Notes: a model not told the origin generated them from the letters alone. A DNA stretch of 64,000 bases from Aradus depressus (GCA_963662175.1 OY759223.1:6729549-6793548), one strand, 5' to 3'. Numbered from the stretch's first letter, positions 31,800 through 44,102 are shown. A program made the numbers and translations.

Positions 31800-34700
31800 C
31801 TGAAAATTAGCAAAAAAAAAAAAAAAATGTATTTACTTGCCAAGCTATACGAAATATAAGAGAAGTTATGAAATCTGTCAAAAATTCGATGCGAAGTTTT
31901 CAACGGAATTTCATGTTTTCCGACCTCCAGATGTCATATGACAGGGTTAGAATCAAAATGGTCCAAGTGACATTTTGAGGCGCTATAATTTTTGTGTTGA
32001 TCCTATCTCAAATCTGAGCAATTGGAAATTTAATAAGAACAAATTTTGGTAAGAGTCAATTTTATAAGTTTTCGGGTAAATCAAGAAAACGTCTAAAAAC
32101 ATGTAATATCAAAACTACATTTCAAGATGGTTTTCGCCACGTATATATCTCAAAAACCGCACCATCTGTAAAAAACAGTATTTTATATAAATTATGTACT
32201 TTAGTATTCTCTACAACTTTTACTTGAAAATATTTTTGATTAGGTCATAAACATAAGCAGTGTCTTGTAAAATGTACTTAAGCCCCGAACTAAAGTTGTC
32301 TCAATTTTTGTCTGATTCCGGCCAAAATCTAACCAGAACTAAGTTAGCACATGAAACGTTTTCATTCCATATTTCAAGTTTATAGCTACAATCGTTTTAG
32401 CGGTAGAACGCTCCACAGTCACATAAACACACACACACGCAGACATCATCGCGAAAATGGTTAAAACGTATTCAGGGGACCTTGAAACGAGAAAATCCGA
32501 TGGCACCTCGATATCGGATGTTCGCAGGATTACAATACTTCTTTATACCATCCATAGATATAAGAATGTAAAAATGTTTTTGAACAATTGATCAATTATC
32601 GAACGGCAAACATCATTCTGACAATTGTACGACCGAATTGGGGCGGGCTATATAAACACCTGACGCGCCCATCATTAGTTAATTAAATTCTGATTAGTTT
32701 GTCTAATGTGTAATATACCACAAGGCCTCCAAATCTGTGGATACGGTGTGTCTGATCAGAGCAAATGGCACGCTCTCGATACAATTCACAAAGAGTACCC
32801 TAACCACACATAACGCTCTCGACACACTTCTCAAAAAGTACCCGAACCACACATAACGCTCTCGACACACTTCACAAAAAGTACCCTAACCACACATAAC
32901 GCTCTTGACACACTTCCAAAAAGTACCCTAACCACACATAACGCTCTCGACACACTTCACAAAAAGTACCCTAACCACACTTAACGCTCTCGACACACTT
33001 CACAAAAAGTACTCTAACCACACATAACTTTTTACTTTCTTATAACTATAGTCTTTCTGTTTTGAACTAAAAATGTTTATGTTAGAGGAAACCAGAAACA
33101 CGGAAACGGAATTTTATTCTCACTGTTCAAAAAGAATAATATATTCACAATAAAGAATCCAAAAACATTATTTGATACAAAGCTTTCATTTTTATTTTTT
33201 CGGCAGAGTTCCTCCTTAGTTAGGTTTAAATAATGAATTTTTTAGTCAGATGGATAGAAATGGGGTCGAGCTTTAGTTCCTTAGGCCCCAAACGTTTTTA
33301 CGAATTATGTACAAACAAAGAACATGTTAACTCCACTAAAATATGTACATAAAGTGTATCAGTTTCGGCTTACGGCATCGTCAGCACAAAGTTGAAAAGT
33401 GATATTAAGTTTGCTAGGTGATCAAACTTGTACAATCCTCAGGTAACATGAGAGTACCTAAGGCTGCGACACCCTGACCCCTAGTCCATGGGGGAGTTAC
33501 ATTACATCTACAAATATTTTAGTTTAAACATAAACAAATACTGAATAATATAATAGTAAGACATTTAATTTTTTTAAATAAAGAATGGGGTTTACAGTAG
33601 AATACATTGTATATATATACGAAATAAGGGCTATATGACTTAATATCGAAGTATACGATGGAAAATAAAAACTGTTTAAAAAAAAAGTAGAAAATATATA
33701 TTATATTAACTTAATGGCGGTTAACAGAGGTTAAAATTTGAAGTGAGTTTGGTCGTTCAAACAATTCCCATTTTTTACATGTCTATTAATTTCCAGCAGT
33801 TCCAGAGAGTCTACCTCTTTCACAAAGATGGAGGTATTTTATATACCAATATAACTTATAAATGTCACTTTAAAACATTGAGCTGACGATGGTGAAGTCC
33901 AAAACACTTTAAGTATACATTTTTGTGGAATTAGACAATATATAAGTTAAATTATTAACTTATATAAGTTGAAAACAAGTTCTTTGTTTTTATTTATTTT
34001 ATTATCGTTGCACCATATCAACACATATCGCACAGTATGTATTCGGGAATTTTTACGTATTGGTTCGATGAAATTTTATTGTAAATGAAAGGCGAGATAC
34101 GCCTACTACAATTTATTTTTCATTTTAGAAACAATTACATCTTTTATTTATATAGATACTTTTATTTATTTTTTTTCATCGTAATGAAGTTGCTAATTTT
34201 ATGTTTTTTCCTGTTAATATTTTGTTTATCTATTTTTTTAATTGGATAGTTTTTCACCAATGTAGCCCTAATTTTATTTACCTATCTCTTTATTTCTACT
34301 GATGCTATATTTCATTGTTTCCTGTTCTTTACTCTGGATGTATTTATTCTTAGGGGACATCGGTCCCAGAATAATAAAATTTCTTTTCATTTAATTTTAT
34401 TTCAATTACATATGTAATTTCAATATTGGGCAAAAATAGATACACTAAGGAGCATAGATATCGTACCTTGATAAAGTAGATACAAGAGATTTGTAATAGA
34501 CATCTAGGAGAAGATTGTAGTTGTCCCGACGAACTTGAGGCTGAACACAGCTGTGAAGGAAGTAGACAATGTCCCAGCTGAAGGAGTTATAGTAAGATAC
34601 TTGGAAGTCAATCAATCTGGAACAATGATAGAGGGCTTAAGTAAATAAGGATCCAGTCTCAGGTCGCTTTGGATGAAACCAACAAAGGACAGTTGGTATC

Positions 34701-37700
34701 TTGTCCACTTGGGATCAACATTAGTAAGTCCGGAGCTTGGACTTAGGGGACAGTAAGTATATGTAATACTTCATTAATGCCCTTCCCCACTCCTTCAAAT
34801 AAATAAGATACCTACAAATAAAAAAAAACATGTGTGAGTGACGTCATACTCACGAGAATTGATGTGTAAACATGCTCTTTAGTTTTCAAAAATTTACTGT
34901 CGTGCACTGATTTTGATTAAAATCTGTTTTATATTGTTACAATAAGAAAATGAAATTGAACTTTTAAAGTTGTAGTTCTTGTTGGGTTTTTAGTTACAAA
35001 ACCTGGTATTTGTAAGATGCATTAGCCATGTTTGGTGGAAATCGGGTATGCCGTTTCCAAGATCTTCAGGTTTCATCTGACCCTGTGTAGTGATCTCGGC
35101 CTCTATTACAGTTAGAGACTTGAAGTTTGACCTGAAATGTTTATAAGGACAAGCTCCTCCACCCCCCCCTCTCAAAAAAAAAAATTTCCTCCCCACTAAA
35201 GGTTCCAGAAAAAAATTAATGAACAAAAAAATGTAAATTGACTTTTAATCAAAACACCAAAGACTGAACATTTTTTTATTATTTAAATAAATAAAATCAG
35301 GATTTTTGGAGGGGTTGTGTCGTCGTCGTCCCGCCCCAAAATTTTATTATGTCGGATTTTTTTTTAGTTTTTAATTGAATAATATTTTTAATACATATAA
35401 GTATTATTATTATTATTGTTCTAGAGATGAGTGAGAGAGGAGGACAGGGCATGCCTAGCCACAGACCTATTTGAACATGTGGTGGCCTCAAGCCTGTCCC
35501 ATGTGATAGTATTGATTCTATGGCCAAGTTATGCATAGACCTGGGGCCCCTTCTCTGGCTCATGGGTGATATGGGCACAGCTTCTCTCATCTCATCCTCC
35601 ACTCAAGTCGGGGGGGGCGCTACAAAATTTGAATTAGAATGTGAGAAGTGAGAGGGCGCCCTCCCCCAATCTCAATATCCTATTAAACCTTTCCGATTTA
35701 TGAATATGTTATCCCTCTTTCACAATTTTTTTATATACATACATTTTTTTTTTCTCTCAGGGAAATAGGGCCACTTTCCTCCAAAAAAGGGTCGGGTCTT
35801 TTCATATTTTACGGTTGAAATATTTTCAACCGGATGGCTATTACCACTCTTCTCTCCTTTCGTGTGATATATCTATGCAAAATATATATATACTAATTAT
35901 TTCATACCTACAGCTGAGGAAGTAATGTACGGGTTATTTATGTCTAACAATGAGGGCAAGGACCTATAGTGTCCATTGTTACGAATATGTTAATGATAAA
36001 GTATTTATTATTTATTGGAAAGGCTGGTGTGTACACCTAGGGACCTAAGCATCCAATCCTTTCTCTGTGAGCTCTATGGGAGTCCTTAATTTTGTCTACC
36101 CAGGTTTCTAAGATAGGGAGGGGTCTTTAACGAGTACCTGACATCGCACAAGCTCAAGATCAATGCCTCACGTCCCATCCGAAGGACGGCGTGCTCAAGA
36201 TGTTTTACCTCCCAGCGACCCCTGAGCTACCTGTGCCCTAAATAGAAAGAGTTAGACTAACCTATGAGCTATAGGTCGTCCGTCTTGGTCGTGTTTAAAT
36301 AACATGTTATTACTCCAACAGTCACCGTGATTCAGAACGTTAAACCGTGATTCTTTCACCTCTCCTATAGTCTTCATTTTCTCCACCAATGTCTCGAAGG
36401 GGATATTCATTCTATCTGCCACCTTGGACCTAAAAACAAAAAAATTATCATAAATTAATTAATTACATGTAAATTGACTTTTAAACAAAACACCAAAGAC
36501 CGGACTTTTTTTTTATTATTAAAATTAAAATTAGGATTTTTGCAGGGGATGTGTTCTCGTCGACCCGCCCCCAAAATGTTATTGTTTCAGTTTTTTTTTT
36601 AAATTTTGAATTTAACTTTTATTTTGTTAATTTTTGGAAAAACATGAAATTCCGTTGAAAACTGCCACATAACTTTCCCCATACTTCGTATAGCTGGGAA
36701 AGTGAAAATTAACAAATTCACTCACCAGTCTGCTCCCCAGGTATCCAGTATGGTCTTCCTTAGCGATAATAGACTTTTATGTATTAAATATTCCAGTATT
36801 TTGCGATCTTCTATAAAGGCATACGGTTTAAAGTCTGTGGGATGGATCACACCTCTCGTTTCAAGCACTTTACCCATGGCATGAAACCTTGCGATGTTCC
36901 TTAGGGCAAGTTTGGCATGATTCAAGTCCAGGCAATCCTTTCTGGGCATAACTGTGAACCCCTCACCCTGCAACACAGCAGTTCTCATAAATATAATATT
37001 ATTTATTTACGTAAAACCATCAAATGGCAATTGCATATGACATTGTACATCAAAATAGCTTATGAAATATATAAGTACAACAACTATATCAAATATGAGA
37101 ATATAAACACTGAAGATAAAAAATAGTATTTAAATAAATAATGGATGATGCATAATAATGAATTCATCAAAAAATATGGCATGAGGATTTAAGAGATCCT
37201 ATTATGTAAGTCAACTGTTGGATATTAGTGCAAACGGTCGACTGGTTTTGGAGGGGGAGCAAAAAGTTAATAGATTAATTCGTTCTGGGGAAGTACATAG
37301 CCGGTGATTCACCCATTTTTTTATTTAATAACTAAAAAGACGAAAGAAATTATGAAAATTTATAGTTTTTTTTCTTCATTATGGAACATTTTCCAAGCCC
37401 CCCTCTCACACAAATTGTCACAAAATTCGAGTTGCGTAATTTATATACAATCAGTAACAAAAATTTTCGGACAATTTATAATTTTGTTTTTCTTTTGCAG
37501 TTACACATAGTTATATGGCAAAATATTTAATTCAAGCAAAGTTTTAAATTTCGAGATCATCAATCATTTCAAAACGCCGTAAAACAATTAATTAAACATT
37601 TACAGCTAATAGGAAATTTTGCATTAATAATTGAAGACAAGAAATTCACGTAACAAAATTTTCTGGACACCTGTTGTTTGTTTTGTAAACAAATGCGACT

Positions 37701-40700
37701 CTGATCATGATCTTTAATCCCTTCTCAACCAACCGCTAATACCGAACAAATAAAATGTGTTTATATCCTTCTATTACTGCATTCAGTAGTTATTTGTATT
37801 TCCTGCTGTCAAGATGGGTCGAACATCTTTTGAAGTTCAACAGATAATAATTTTTAATTATGAAAAAGGATTAAGTGTCCGCAAAATCGGTGGTATGGTA
37901 GGCCGAAGTAAAAGCACCGTAGCCGATGTAATTCGAAGGTATAAGCACGAGGATCGGATAGATTTGAAATCTTCCTCTGGCCGTCCAAGAGTATTAAACG
38001 ACCGAGAAAGGTGTAGCGTTGTCCGGAAAATTAAAAACAAGCCCTCGAGGAGTGCACCTCAGATCGTCGCCGAGGTATACAGAGAAACGGGAAAGAAAGT
38101 TCACCCACAAAATGTTCGAAGAATTCTAAAAGAAGCAGGATATAATGGGAGAGTACCAAAAACCGTTTGTGAGTGAAAAAAATATAAAAAAAAGATTGAG
38201 CTTCGCAAAAGAGTTCCAGAATCATTCAGAAATTTTTTGGAGTAATGTCATTCATCTGCGAGGTAAAATAAACTTAAGCACTCCGTCCTTCGGATGGGAT
38301 GTTAAGCGATGGTCATGAGCCTATACGATGTCAGGTCAAAGCGTTTGAGCTCTCACATAAACACACGCATGCAATTGATCTCTGATGTTCACACGATCAC
38401 AAAATTTTTAGTAAATATTATTATGTATACATATATTATATGTATAGGGAAGTAAACAAAAGTAAAGTAATAGTATATGTATACATATATTACATGGAAG
38501 TAAACGGACATGATCTGGAAACATTTATTTGTCGAAATATCGGAGAAAAAACGTTTAAATTAGAAAAATTGGGTACTTAGTTTCTTTAGAGGGAAGGTGG
38601 AGGGGATAGAGTAGGGGGAAGGGACGGTTTCTGCCGAGGGTCAGCGCTGCTGTCGCTCTCTTCCAACGTCATATCACAAAAATCTAGTTTTCTGACATTA
38701 CATGACCTGAGATTTCTTTTTATGTTGTGAAGAGTTACAAGATACAAGAATATTTTATTATTGCGGTTTGTTCTATTGCAAGCAAATACTTTTGAATGTA
38801 AGTTTAATATATTTAGTCCCGACAGTCGCGACAAAATTTGGAGAAGGCGTAATGAGGAGCTGAATCCAAAAAATTTAAAACCAATAGTAAAACATGGGGA
38901 TGGCTCAGTGATGGTGTGGGGGTGTATGGCGTCTAGTGGAATTGGTGAACTGGTTTTCATTGAAACCACCATGACTGGAAAAGTTTATGCCGAATTACTA
39001 AGGAGCAATTTGATAAAGAGTGCTGAAAAACTTGGGATTTTACGGACTTTTCATTTTTACCAAGACAACGATCCGAAAAACACCTGTGAATTGGTACGTA
39101 CTTGGCTTTTGTATAACTGCCCTAAAGTTATGAAACCCCCCCCAATCGCCCGATCTCAACCCAATTGAACACGTATGGGGTGAGCTCGACAGGAAAATTC
39201 GATTAACACCCATTGCTTCAAAAAACGAATTGAAACAAAAGTTATTAGAAGAGTGGGGTAAAATATCTCCAAATTTCACCAAAAAATTAGTTTCATCATT
39301 AATGCCGAATCGAATGAAAGATGTTATTACACAAAAAGGGTACCCAACCAAATATTAATTAACATTATGGTTTTTGAATTTGTGAAATCGTAAAAAAAAC
39401 ATTGAATTTATTTATAGTTGTTTACATTTTTGTCCGAAAATTTTTGTTACCTACATTACTTGTTATAAAATTTATTAAATTAAAATATTTATTTGTTCTA
39501 ATCAAAGCTGTTTTTCCTTTATCCTAACCCACTTTTGAATTCTTATTCTTGATTAAAAAATGGCTTTAATTATTTTTTTAAATTATTTTTTATTACTTTT
39601 GCATTCAATTATTATAATTTTTTATTGAAAAATCAAACCGTCCGAACATTTTTGTTACTGGCTGTAAGTAATTTATGGACGGCACTTATTATATAGTCCA
39701 TATATTGTATAGACTATATATTATATAGTCTATATATATTTATATAGTCCATTTTATTCTTTTTGACATTCTTACATAAGAACACGTTCCAAATATTCCG
39801 ACCACTACAATTATTGTTAATTATTAACGAATGTTTTCCGCCAGAAATAAGCCTTATTTTTGAAGAAATATTACTTACTTGAGATGATTAGTGCTTTATA
39901 TTGAAATATACTCTCAATTACATTTCTGCAACTAATTAAGGCCAAACACAACAAACTTTAATTTATATTTCATAGAATGTTATTGTTATATCAACTACAC
40001 AATCGAAAACACTTTTGTTCAATCTAATAATAGCAAACTAATCTAAAACCACTTTAACCCTCTTTGGAATGTTTCGTGTGAAAGTCGCAATGTTACCAAC
40101 CTCACGAATTTAACAATATAACAACTATTTTCCCATTTATATTTTAATGTAATTTAAATCCTTACTTTCAATTTAAATAATTATTATATTTCGGATAATT
40201 AAACTTTTTTTTTGTACATATCAGATTACTCACAATTAAAACTGATATTCCTAAAACGCATATTGACGATTTCCGCCATTTTAAGTGAGTTCGTACACCC
40301 AACATAATATGTTGTTTATTATATTATAATAAAAAAAACATGTCTGTGAATCACCGGCTATGTACTTCTCTAACAAAAATTAATCAATTACGTTTTCGCC
40401 CTTCTTCCAAATTCAATCGACCGTTTAGCCTAAAACTCAATATTTGACTACACAGTGTCTTGTGAATCTTCATACTATATTTTGCTACTACTACTACTAC
40501 TACTACTACTACTAAATACTACATTCATTGCTTGGCAGTTATTCGAGTTTTTGTGTTAAGCCTCCCTCTAATCCCCCCTTCCCTTTGATCGTTTTGCTCC
40601 AAATCAATAGGTGTCGTCCTTAGAGAGTTCTGGATATAAAGAATACATACAAAATTTCGTGGAAATACATTTATTATTTTAGGAGTTATCGTGCTTACAG

Positions 40701-41903
40701 ACAGAAATATATATATATTTTTTTTTTCAATTTAGGAATCAGAAGGTACGAAATTCCGTTGAAAACTCTGCATCAAATTATTGACTGATTACATAACTTT
40801 AAGCTGAATACGTATAAAAAGTAATACGAAATGAGCATCACAGGCGGATGACGTCGATTTTTTCATTCTTATTCTTCACAAAAGTATAGGAGGTATTTAC
40901 CTGTAAGTCTTGCATAAGTAGATAACTGTAAGGTTGGTAGTGAACAAGGTTGCACCAGATCGGACCATGAGGATCCTGAAACTCTTCCATCAGGTACTCC
41001 ATCTCTTTCAGGATTACAGTGTAGATCTGAACAAAAAAAAAAATTATTAAAGATATGGTGATGAAAATAATTCTAATAACTTTCACTATAAACTGGAAAT
41101 TTATTTGTTTTGAAGATATAGCAATGTAATAAAAATACATTAATAAAAGAGAAGCAGAGGAAAGAAGAGTTGCCTTCCCAGAGAAAGGCCACTGGAAAGG
41201 ATGCTAAAAGACTGGAGCTGGAGGACGGTGGCTCTAGACTGAAAGAGGGAGAAGGAATTTCTTAGATCAAGACAATATTTGAAAAGTGTCGTCCCTTATG
41301 GAGTTTTAAATTCACATATAAAATGTGTCGGAACATTCATTACATCGGCAGTTATTAAAGTTTTTGAGATAAGCCTCTCCCGTAATCCCTCCTTCCCTTT
41401 GGCCGAAAAACGTTAGGTGACGTCTTTAGAGGGTTTTGGATTCACATATAAAACATCGTGTTGAAACATTTATTCTATCGGGAGACATACAGAGAGATAC
41501 ATTTTTTTTTTCGTATTATGAATCTAGAGGTCGGAAAACATGAAATTCCGTTTAAAACTCCGCATCAAATTTTTGATCGGTTTCATAACTTCCATTATTA
41601 TTTCTATAGCTGGGGGGAATTTAAAAAAATAAAATGTTCTCTCACCATGATCTCCTGTTTGAAGATGCCCAACTCCCGAATCATCTTCATCTTCTCCTCT
41701 CCCTCGGGAACACTCTTCAGGATGAGTGCACGTCTGGAGCTACGTCCTGAGCCCAACACCACCTCCACTTCCAGCTTCGTGATGATGGACAGATAATTCT
41801 CCCCTTTGGGAAGTCCTGGCTTCTTAATCACATTCCTGATGTGGGCCACATGCCGATCTGAGTCCTCACGTTGGAAAACCGTTTCCAGAAATTCTTGGTC
41901 CAT
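31547..41903 (-). CDS. EcKL gene C, complete six-exon EcKinase-like gene
   Basis: The exons join as 41903-41646, 41026-40901, 36967-36726, 36429-36262, 34616-34467 and 31799-31547. The total is 1197 bp, giving 398 residues. Exon lengths and phases equal those of gene B except for two extra codons in exon 6. Family motifs are intact: GEN-YLS at 34-39, K63, HGDCWSNN (H243, D245, N250) and DFQ. By family it is a small-molecule kinase acting on ecdysteroids or xenobiotic metabolites; the actual substrate is unknown. Exons 3-6 and the flanking introns closely resemble gene D, so these two are recent duplicates. Intron 2 carries a broken Tc1 element absent from D, and intron 5 carries a Penelope derivative and a 43-bp tandem array. 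In exon 1 it differs clearly from A and B. Confidence 0.9.
31930..32560 (-). repeat. Dispersed repeat DR2
   Basis: Ends in GATATCGGATGTTCGCAGG and GTTAAAACGTATTCAGGGGA; located in intron 5 of gene C and absent from the much shorter intron 5 of gene D. Confidence 0.6.
32767..33030. repeat. 43-bp tandem repeat, about six copies
   Basis: Units contain AACCACACATAACGCTCTCG then ACACACTTCACAAAAAGTAC. They are nearly identical, with one 1-bp shorter unit, and lie in intron 5 of gene C. Confidence 0.92.
33290..34015 (+). mobile_element. Penelope-like deletion derivative without reverse transcriptase
   Basis: Shares the left segment and the GGTCGTTCAAACAAT block with 6295-6715 and the GAATTAGACAATATA...TTCTTTGTTTTTATTTA end with other copies; the coding part is missing. 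Hammerhead-like motifs occur at 33354-33390 (minus) and, degraded, at about 33890-33915 (plus). Confidence 0.65.
34467..34616 (-). CDS. EcKL gene C coding exon 5, DFQ motif
   Basis: 150 bp, starting with LIDFQVSYYNSF. Acceptor GTTCCAG|, donor TCAAG|GTACGA, phase 2. Confidence 0.9.
34980..35230 (+). repeat. Dispersed repeat DR3
   Basis: Contains TTAGCCATGTTTGGTGGAAA and CTCGGCCTCTATTACAGTTA. Copies lie at 55205-55320 and 61230-61530. It is non-coding and ends in A/C-rich runs. Confidence 0.65.
35415..35935. repeat. Block shared with gene D intron
   Basis: Nearly identical to 55840-56300 over some 450 bp (GTTCTAGAGATGAGTGAGAG to CTTCTCTCCTTTCGT). It is part of the duplicated intron 4 of genes C and D rather than a mobile element. 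Confidence 0.8.
36052..36240 (-). mobile_element. S1-type SINE, uninterrupted copy
   Basis: Intron 4 of gene C. It contains the site CAGGTTTCTAAGATAGGG without insertion; the duplicate in gene D carries a Harbinger element at this TAA. Confidence 0.75.
36262..36429 (-). CDS. EcKL gene C coding exon 4, catalytic HGD motif
   Basis: 168 bp with LNHGDCWSNNMLF. Acceptor TTTTTAG|, donor CATAG|GTTAGT, phase 2. Confidence 0.9.
36726..36967 (-). CDS. EcKL gene C coding exon 3
   Basis: 242 bp, acceptor TTGCAG|GGTGAG, donor GACTG|GTGAGT. It contains LALRNIARFHAM. Exon 3 of gene D at 61736-61977 is nearly identical. Confidence 0.9.
37180..37312 (+). repeat. Dispersed repeat DR1, 3' end
   Basis: GTAAGTCAACTGTTGGATATTAG to GTACATAGCCGGTGATTCAC; the same segment is at 62470-62600 in gene D. 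Confidence 0.7.
37814..39358 (+). pseudogene. Tc1-type transposase, interrupted and frameshifted
   Basis: The N-terminal part (37814-38176) starts MGRTSFEVQQ and has two helix-turn-helix regions (SVRKIGGMVGRSKSTVADVI; QNVRRILKEAGYNGR) before a TGA. After an insertion (about 38250-38790) the catalytic part resumes: KFNIFSPD, GSVMVWGCMASSGIG, HFYQDNDPKNT. A +1 shift in a C run near 39140 moves SPDLNPIEHVWGEL into another frame; it ends PTKY with TAA at 39358. The family is DD34E. The first catalytic aspartate region is lost to the insertion, so the enzyme is dead. Confidence 0.88.
38254..38336 (+). mobile_element. S1 SINE fragment inside the Tc1 transposase
   Basis: GAGGTAAAATAAACTTAAGC to GTACGATGTCAGG-like sequence, a body fragment lacking head and tail, at the left edge of the foreign DNA within the transposase. 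Confidence 0.65.
40335..40830 (-). repeat. Dispersed repeat DR1, with CTA microsatellite
   Basis: GTGAATCACCGGCTATGTAC to ACATAACTTTAAGC. It includes a (CTA) run of about ten units at 40487-40515, where the gene D duplicate (63885-63898) has only about four. Confidence 0.75.
40901..41026 (-). CDS. EcKL gene C coding exon 2
   Basis: 42 codons in phase 0, from acceptor TTGTTCAG| to donor TTACAG|GTAAAT. It starts IYTVILKEMEY and ends LLMQDLQ. It has no ATG at its start, unlike exon 2 of B, which confirms that it is internal. Confidence 0.9.
41290..41615 (-). repeat. Dispersed repeat DR1, partial
   Basis: Between exons 1 and 2 of gene C; from GTCGTCCCTTATGGAG to CATAACTTCC and GCTGGGG. Confidence 0.6.
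41646..41903 (-). CDS. EcKL gene C coding exon 1
   Basis: The exon encodes residues 1-86 with ATG at 41903-41901 and donor ATG|GTGAGA. Upstream of the ATG, candidate acceptors TTGCAG| and AACAG| suggest a short 5' UTR in the same exon, as in A and B. Confidence 0.9.
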
Positions 41904-42140
41904 CCTTGTCCACTTTTATTTCAGAGAGTTCCTGTTCCAACCTGCAACATCATTTTATATAGTTGAGAGCTTTTCATGAAATTACCAGAAAATGGGAATT
42001 TTAATTTTATATTTGAAGGATTCCGAAACATCAAAGTGGAAGTCTTGAATAAATATTAAATCCAGGCACATATCCACCCTAAATGAGTTTCTATAATATA
42101 ACCAATAAATGGAGAACAAAAACACAGTTAACCTTAACAT

Positions 42141-42777
42141 AGTTGAGGACCACGCACCCATCGGCTCATCCCTCGAGTCGAGCCTTGGCTCACCAGGACG
42201 CATGGGGAGGTGAATTACCACCTCACCCAGGTACTCACGGGACACGGTTGGTTCCGGGGGTACCTCCACAAAATCGGGACAGCAACAACACCAGACTGCC
42301 CCGCGTGCCTTGGTGAGACGGAGACGGCGGAGCATGTCCTCCTCAAATGCCCCAGATTTGAGGAGAGAAGGAATAATCTGGAGTGCAGCATGGGCGCCCC
42401 ACTGACTGCTACCAGTTACGTGGACGCTATGCTGCACTCCCAGGAGTCGTGGGATGAAGGCTGCGATTTTGCAGCGCTCATCATGGGTGGGTTGGCCCTC
42501 CAGGAGAGGGCTGACAAGGAACAACAGCAGCGGCAATAAGAACAGAAGAAGGGGCGTTACCAGCCACCCTTCCTCCCTTCCGCGAAGTAATGACAGGCCG
42601 TCAGGTCCGCGGAAGGGAATCAGGATCGGCGAAGGAGGGGGTTTTAGTGGGTATGGAGCAACGGCTCGAGCCCCACACTATCCAGGGCTATCTTCCCTGG
42701 ATGTGCGTGGGGAAGATAGCCCTGGATGTGCGTGACTGGCATTTCCCCCTCCAGTCCAAAAAAAAACAAAAAAAAAA
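42141..42777 (+). mobile_element. 5'-truncated LINE with A-rich tail
   Basis: An open frame at the left end passes into a LINE C-terminus, then about 220 bp of 3' UTR and the A-rich run at 42757-42777. The UTR holds a self-complementary segment (CCAGGGCTATCTTCCCTGG ... GGGGAAGATAGCCCTGG, 42680-42725). A flanking duplication was not found. Confidence 0.75.
42168..42539 (+). pseudogene. LINE ORF C-terminus with zinc finger
   Basis: EVNYHLTQVLTGHGWFRGYL then CPACLGETETAEHVLLKCPR, the CxxC-H-C finger that ends R1-like LINE ORFs. The frame is open to TAA at 42539 and is GC-richer than its surroundings. No reverse transcriptase is left. Confidence 0.8.
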
Positions 42778-43699
42778 TGTTCGAAGCATGTTTCACAGAC
42801 TTTATTCTAACCTTAAAATATAGTATTTAATAATTATTTCCTTTTAATTATATTTATTTGTACTGCTGATTTTTATTAGGTCTGTATACTACACGTAAAT
42901 TTTTTGTAAAAACTTTCCGAAAATTGTGGAGGGGGGCAAACAGATAATTTGTTTTGGAAGCTCATTATAGTGGAGGTTACGAGGAGGACGTCTTGGCAAC
43001 ACTGATTCGTGGAACTTTGTGTTGTGTAACCATGGTCTATTGAAAAGGAAATTACTCAAAAGTTATTTATATTATTTAACAAAAAAAAGAAAATATTTTT
43101 TCTATTGAAAAAGAAATAATGACGAAGTTCATAGCGGAGTAGTAAGTTCTCTCACCCTTATTGTCAACAAAAACAAACTTTAGTGACAAGTTTTTCCCTG
43201 TTATGCAAATAAACTTCAATTTCTTCCCTTTGATGTTGTACTGATTGGAGGGGAAAAAATAAATAAATACAACTTTGTAAGACGACTGATTAATCCAAAA
43301 TATCCGGGGAATAAACGGCAATGTACCTCCACAGCGCCAATTCATCAACTATGTTCTTATTGTCCCTTTAAAACAAATCCAACGATTTGACTGAAAATCA
43401 GTCTCTTAGTATCCTTTGAATCCTCGCAAAAAATTTCGTATTGATACATTCATCACATTGGCAGTTATTTGGGGTTTTTGAGTTCAGTCCTCTCCCATGC
43501 CCTATGGCCGATTTAGTTAAAATTATATTGTGGGGGGTACAAGGGGGGGTAAAAGCAGAATTACCCCTCCAGCCCATAGGCGTCAGTTACATTAAGGATA
43601 AAGAAATATGGACGTTAAATTGGGAAAGACGTCCTAGTGATGCACGAAGTACATCTTGCGCACAGACTTTAATGACATCATTCGTTTACAGGCTCAGAT

Positions 43700-43775
43700 T
43701 GTTACTCAACCTGTCAACGAAATTCCCCCCCCCCCCCCCCCCCCCCCTCTGATTAACATCCTGGATCCACCCTTA
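43700..43775. repeat. C-run repeat with GGATCCACCC-type end
   Basis: A long C run then GATTAACATCCTGGATCCACCC, similar to the transposon end at 11700-11757. Confidence 0.5.
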
Positions 43776-43784
43776 TAAAATTAG

Positions 43785-44095
43785 ATATGTTGATACGAAG
43801 TTATGTAATCGGTCAGAAATTCGATGTTGCGTTTTCGCCAGAATATCATGTTTTCAGAATCTATGACTCCAAAAATGTAAAAAAAAAAGTCTCTGAACAC
43901 GATAACTCCCGATAGAATAAATATATCGACACGAAATTTTACAGGACGAATTTTACCATAAGGACGAATCGGCAGGAAGGGAGCTTAACACAAAAACACC
44001 AATAACTGTCTATGTAAACGAATGTACCGACAGGAAATGTCATATTTTGATCAAAAAACCCCATCTGTTGGGTAAGTTATGTAATCGGTCAGAAA
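43785..44095 (+). repeat. Dispersed repeat DR1, partial
   Basis: GAAGTTATGTAATCGGTCAG, then GAACACGATAACTCCCGATAG. An S1 SINE follows at 44103 and the same DR1 sequence resumes at 44405, so the SINE probably inserted here. Confidence 0.65.
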
Positions 44096-44102
44096 ATTAT
44101 TG

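Larger units (their letters stand above)
37448..39664 (+). mobile_element. Tc1/mariner element, broken, in intron 2 of gene C
   Basis: Inverted ends CAATCAGTAACAAAAATTTT and CAGCCAGTAACAAAAATGTT are flanked by TA on each side, the Tc1/mariner target. Total 2217 bp including about 540 bp of foreign DNA inserted into the transposase gene. The corresponding position in gene D intron 2 (about 62730) lacks it. Confidence 0.9.
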
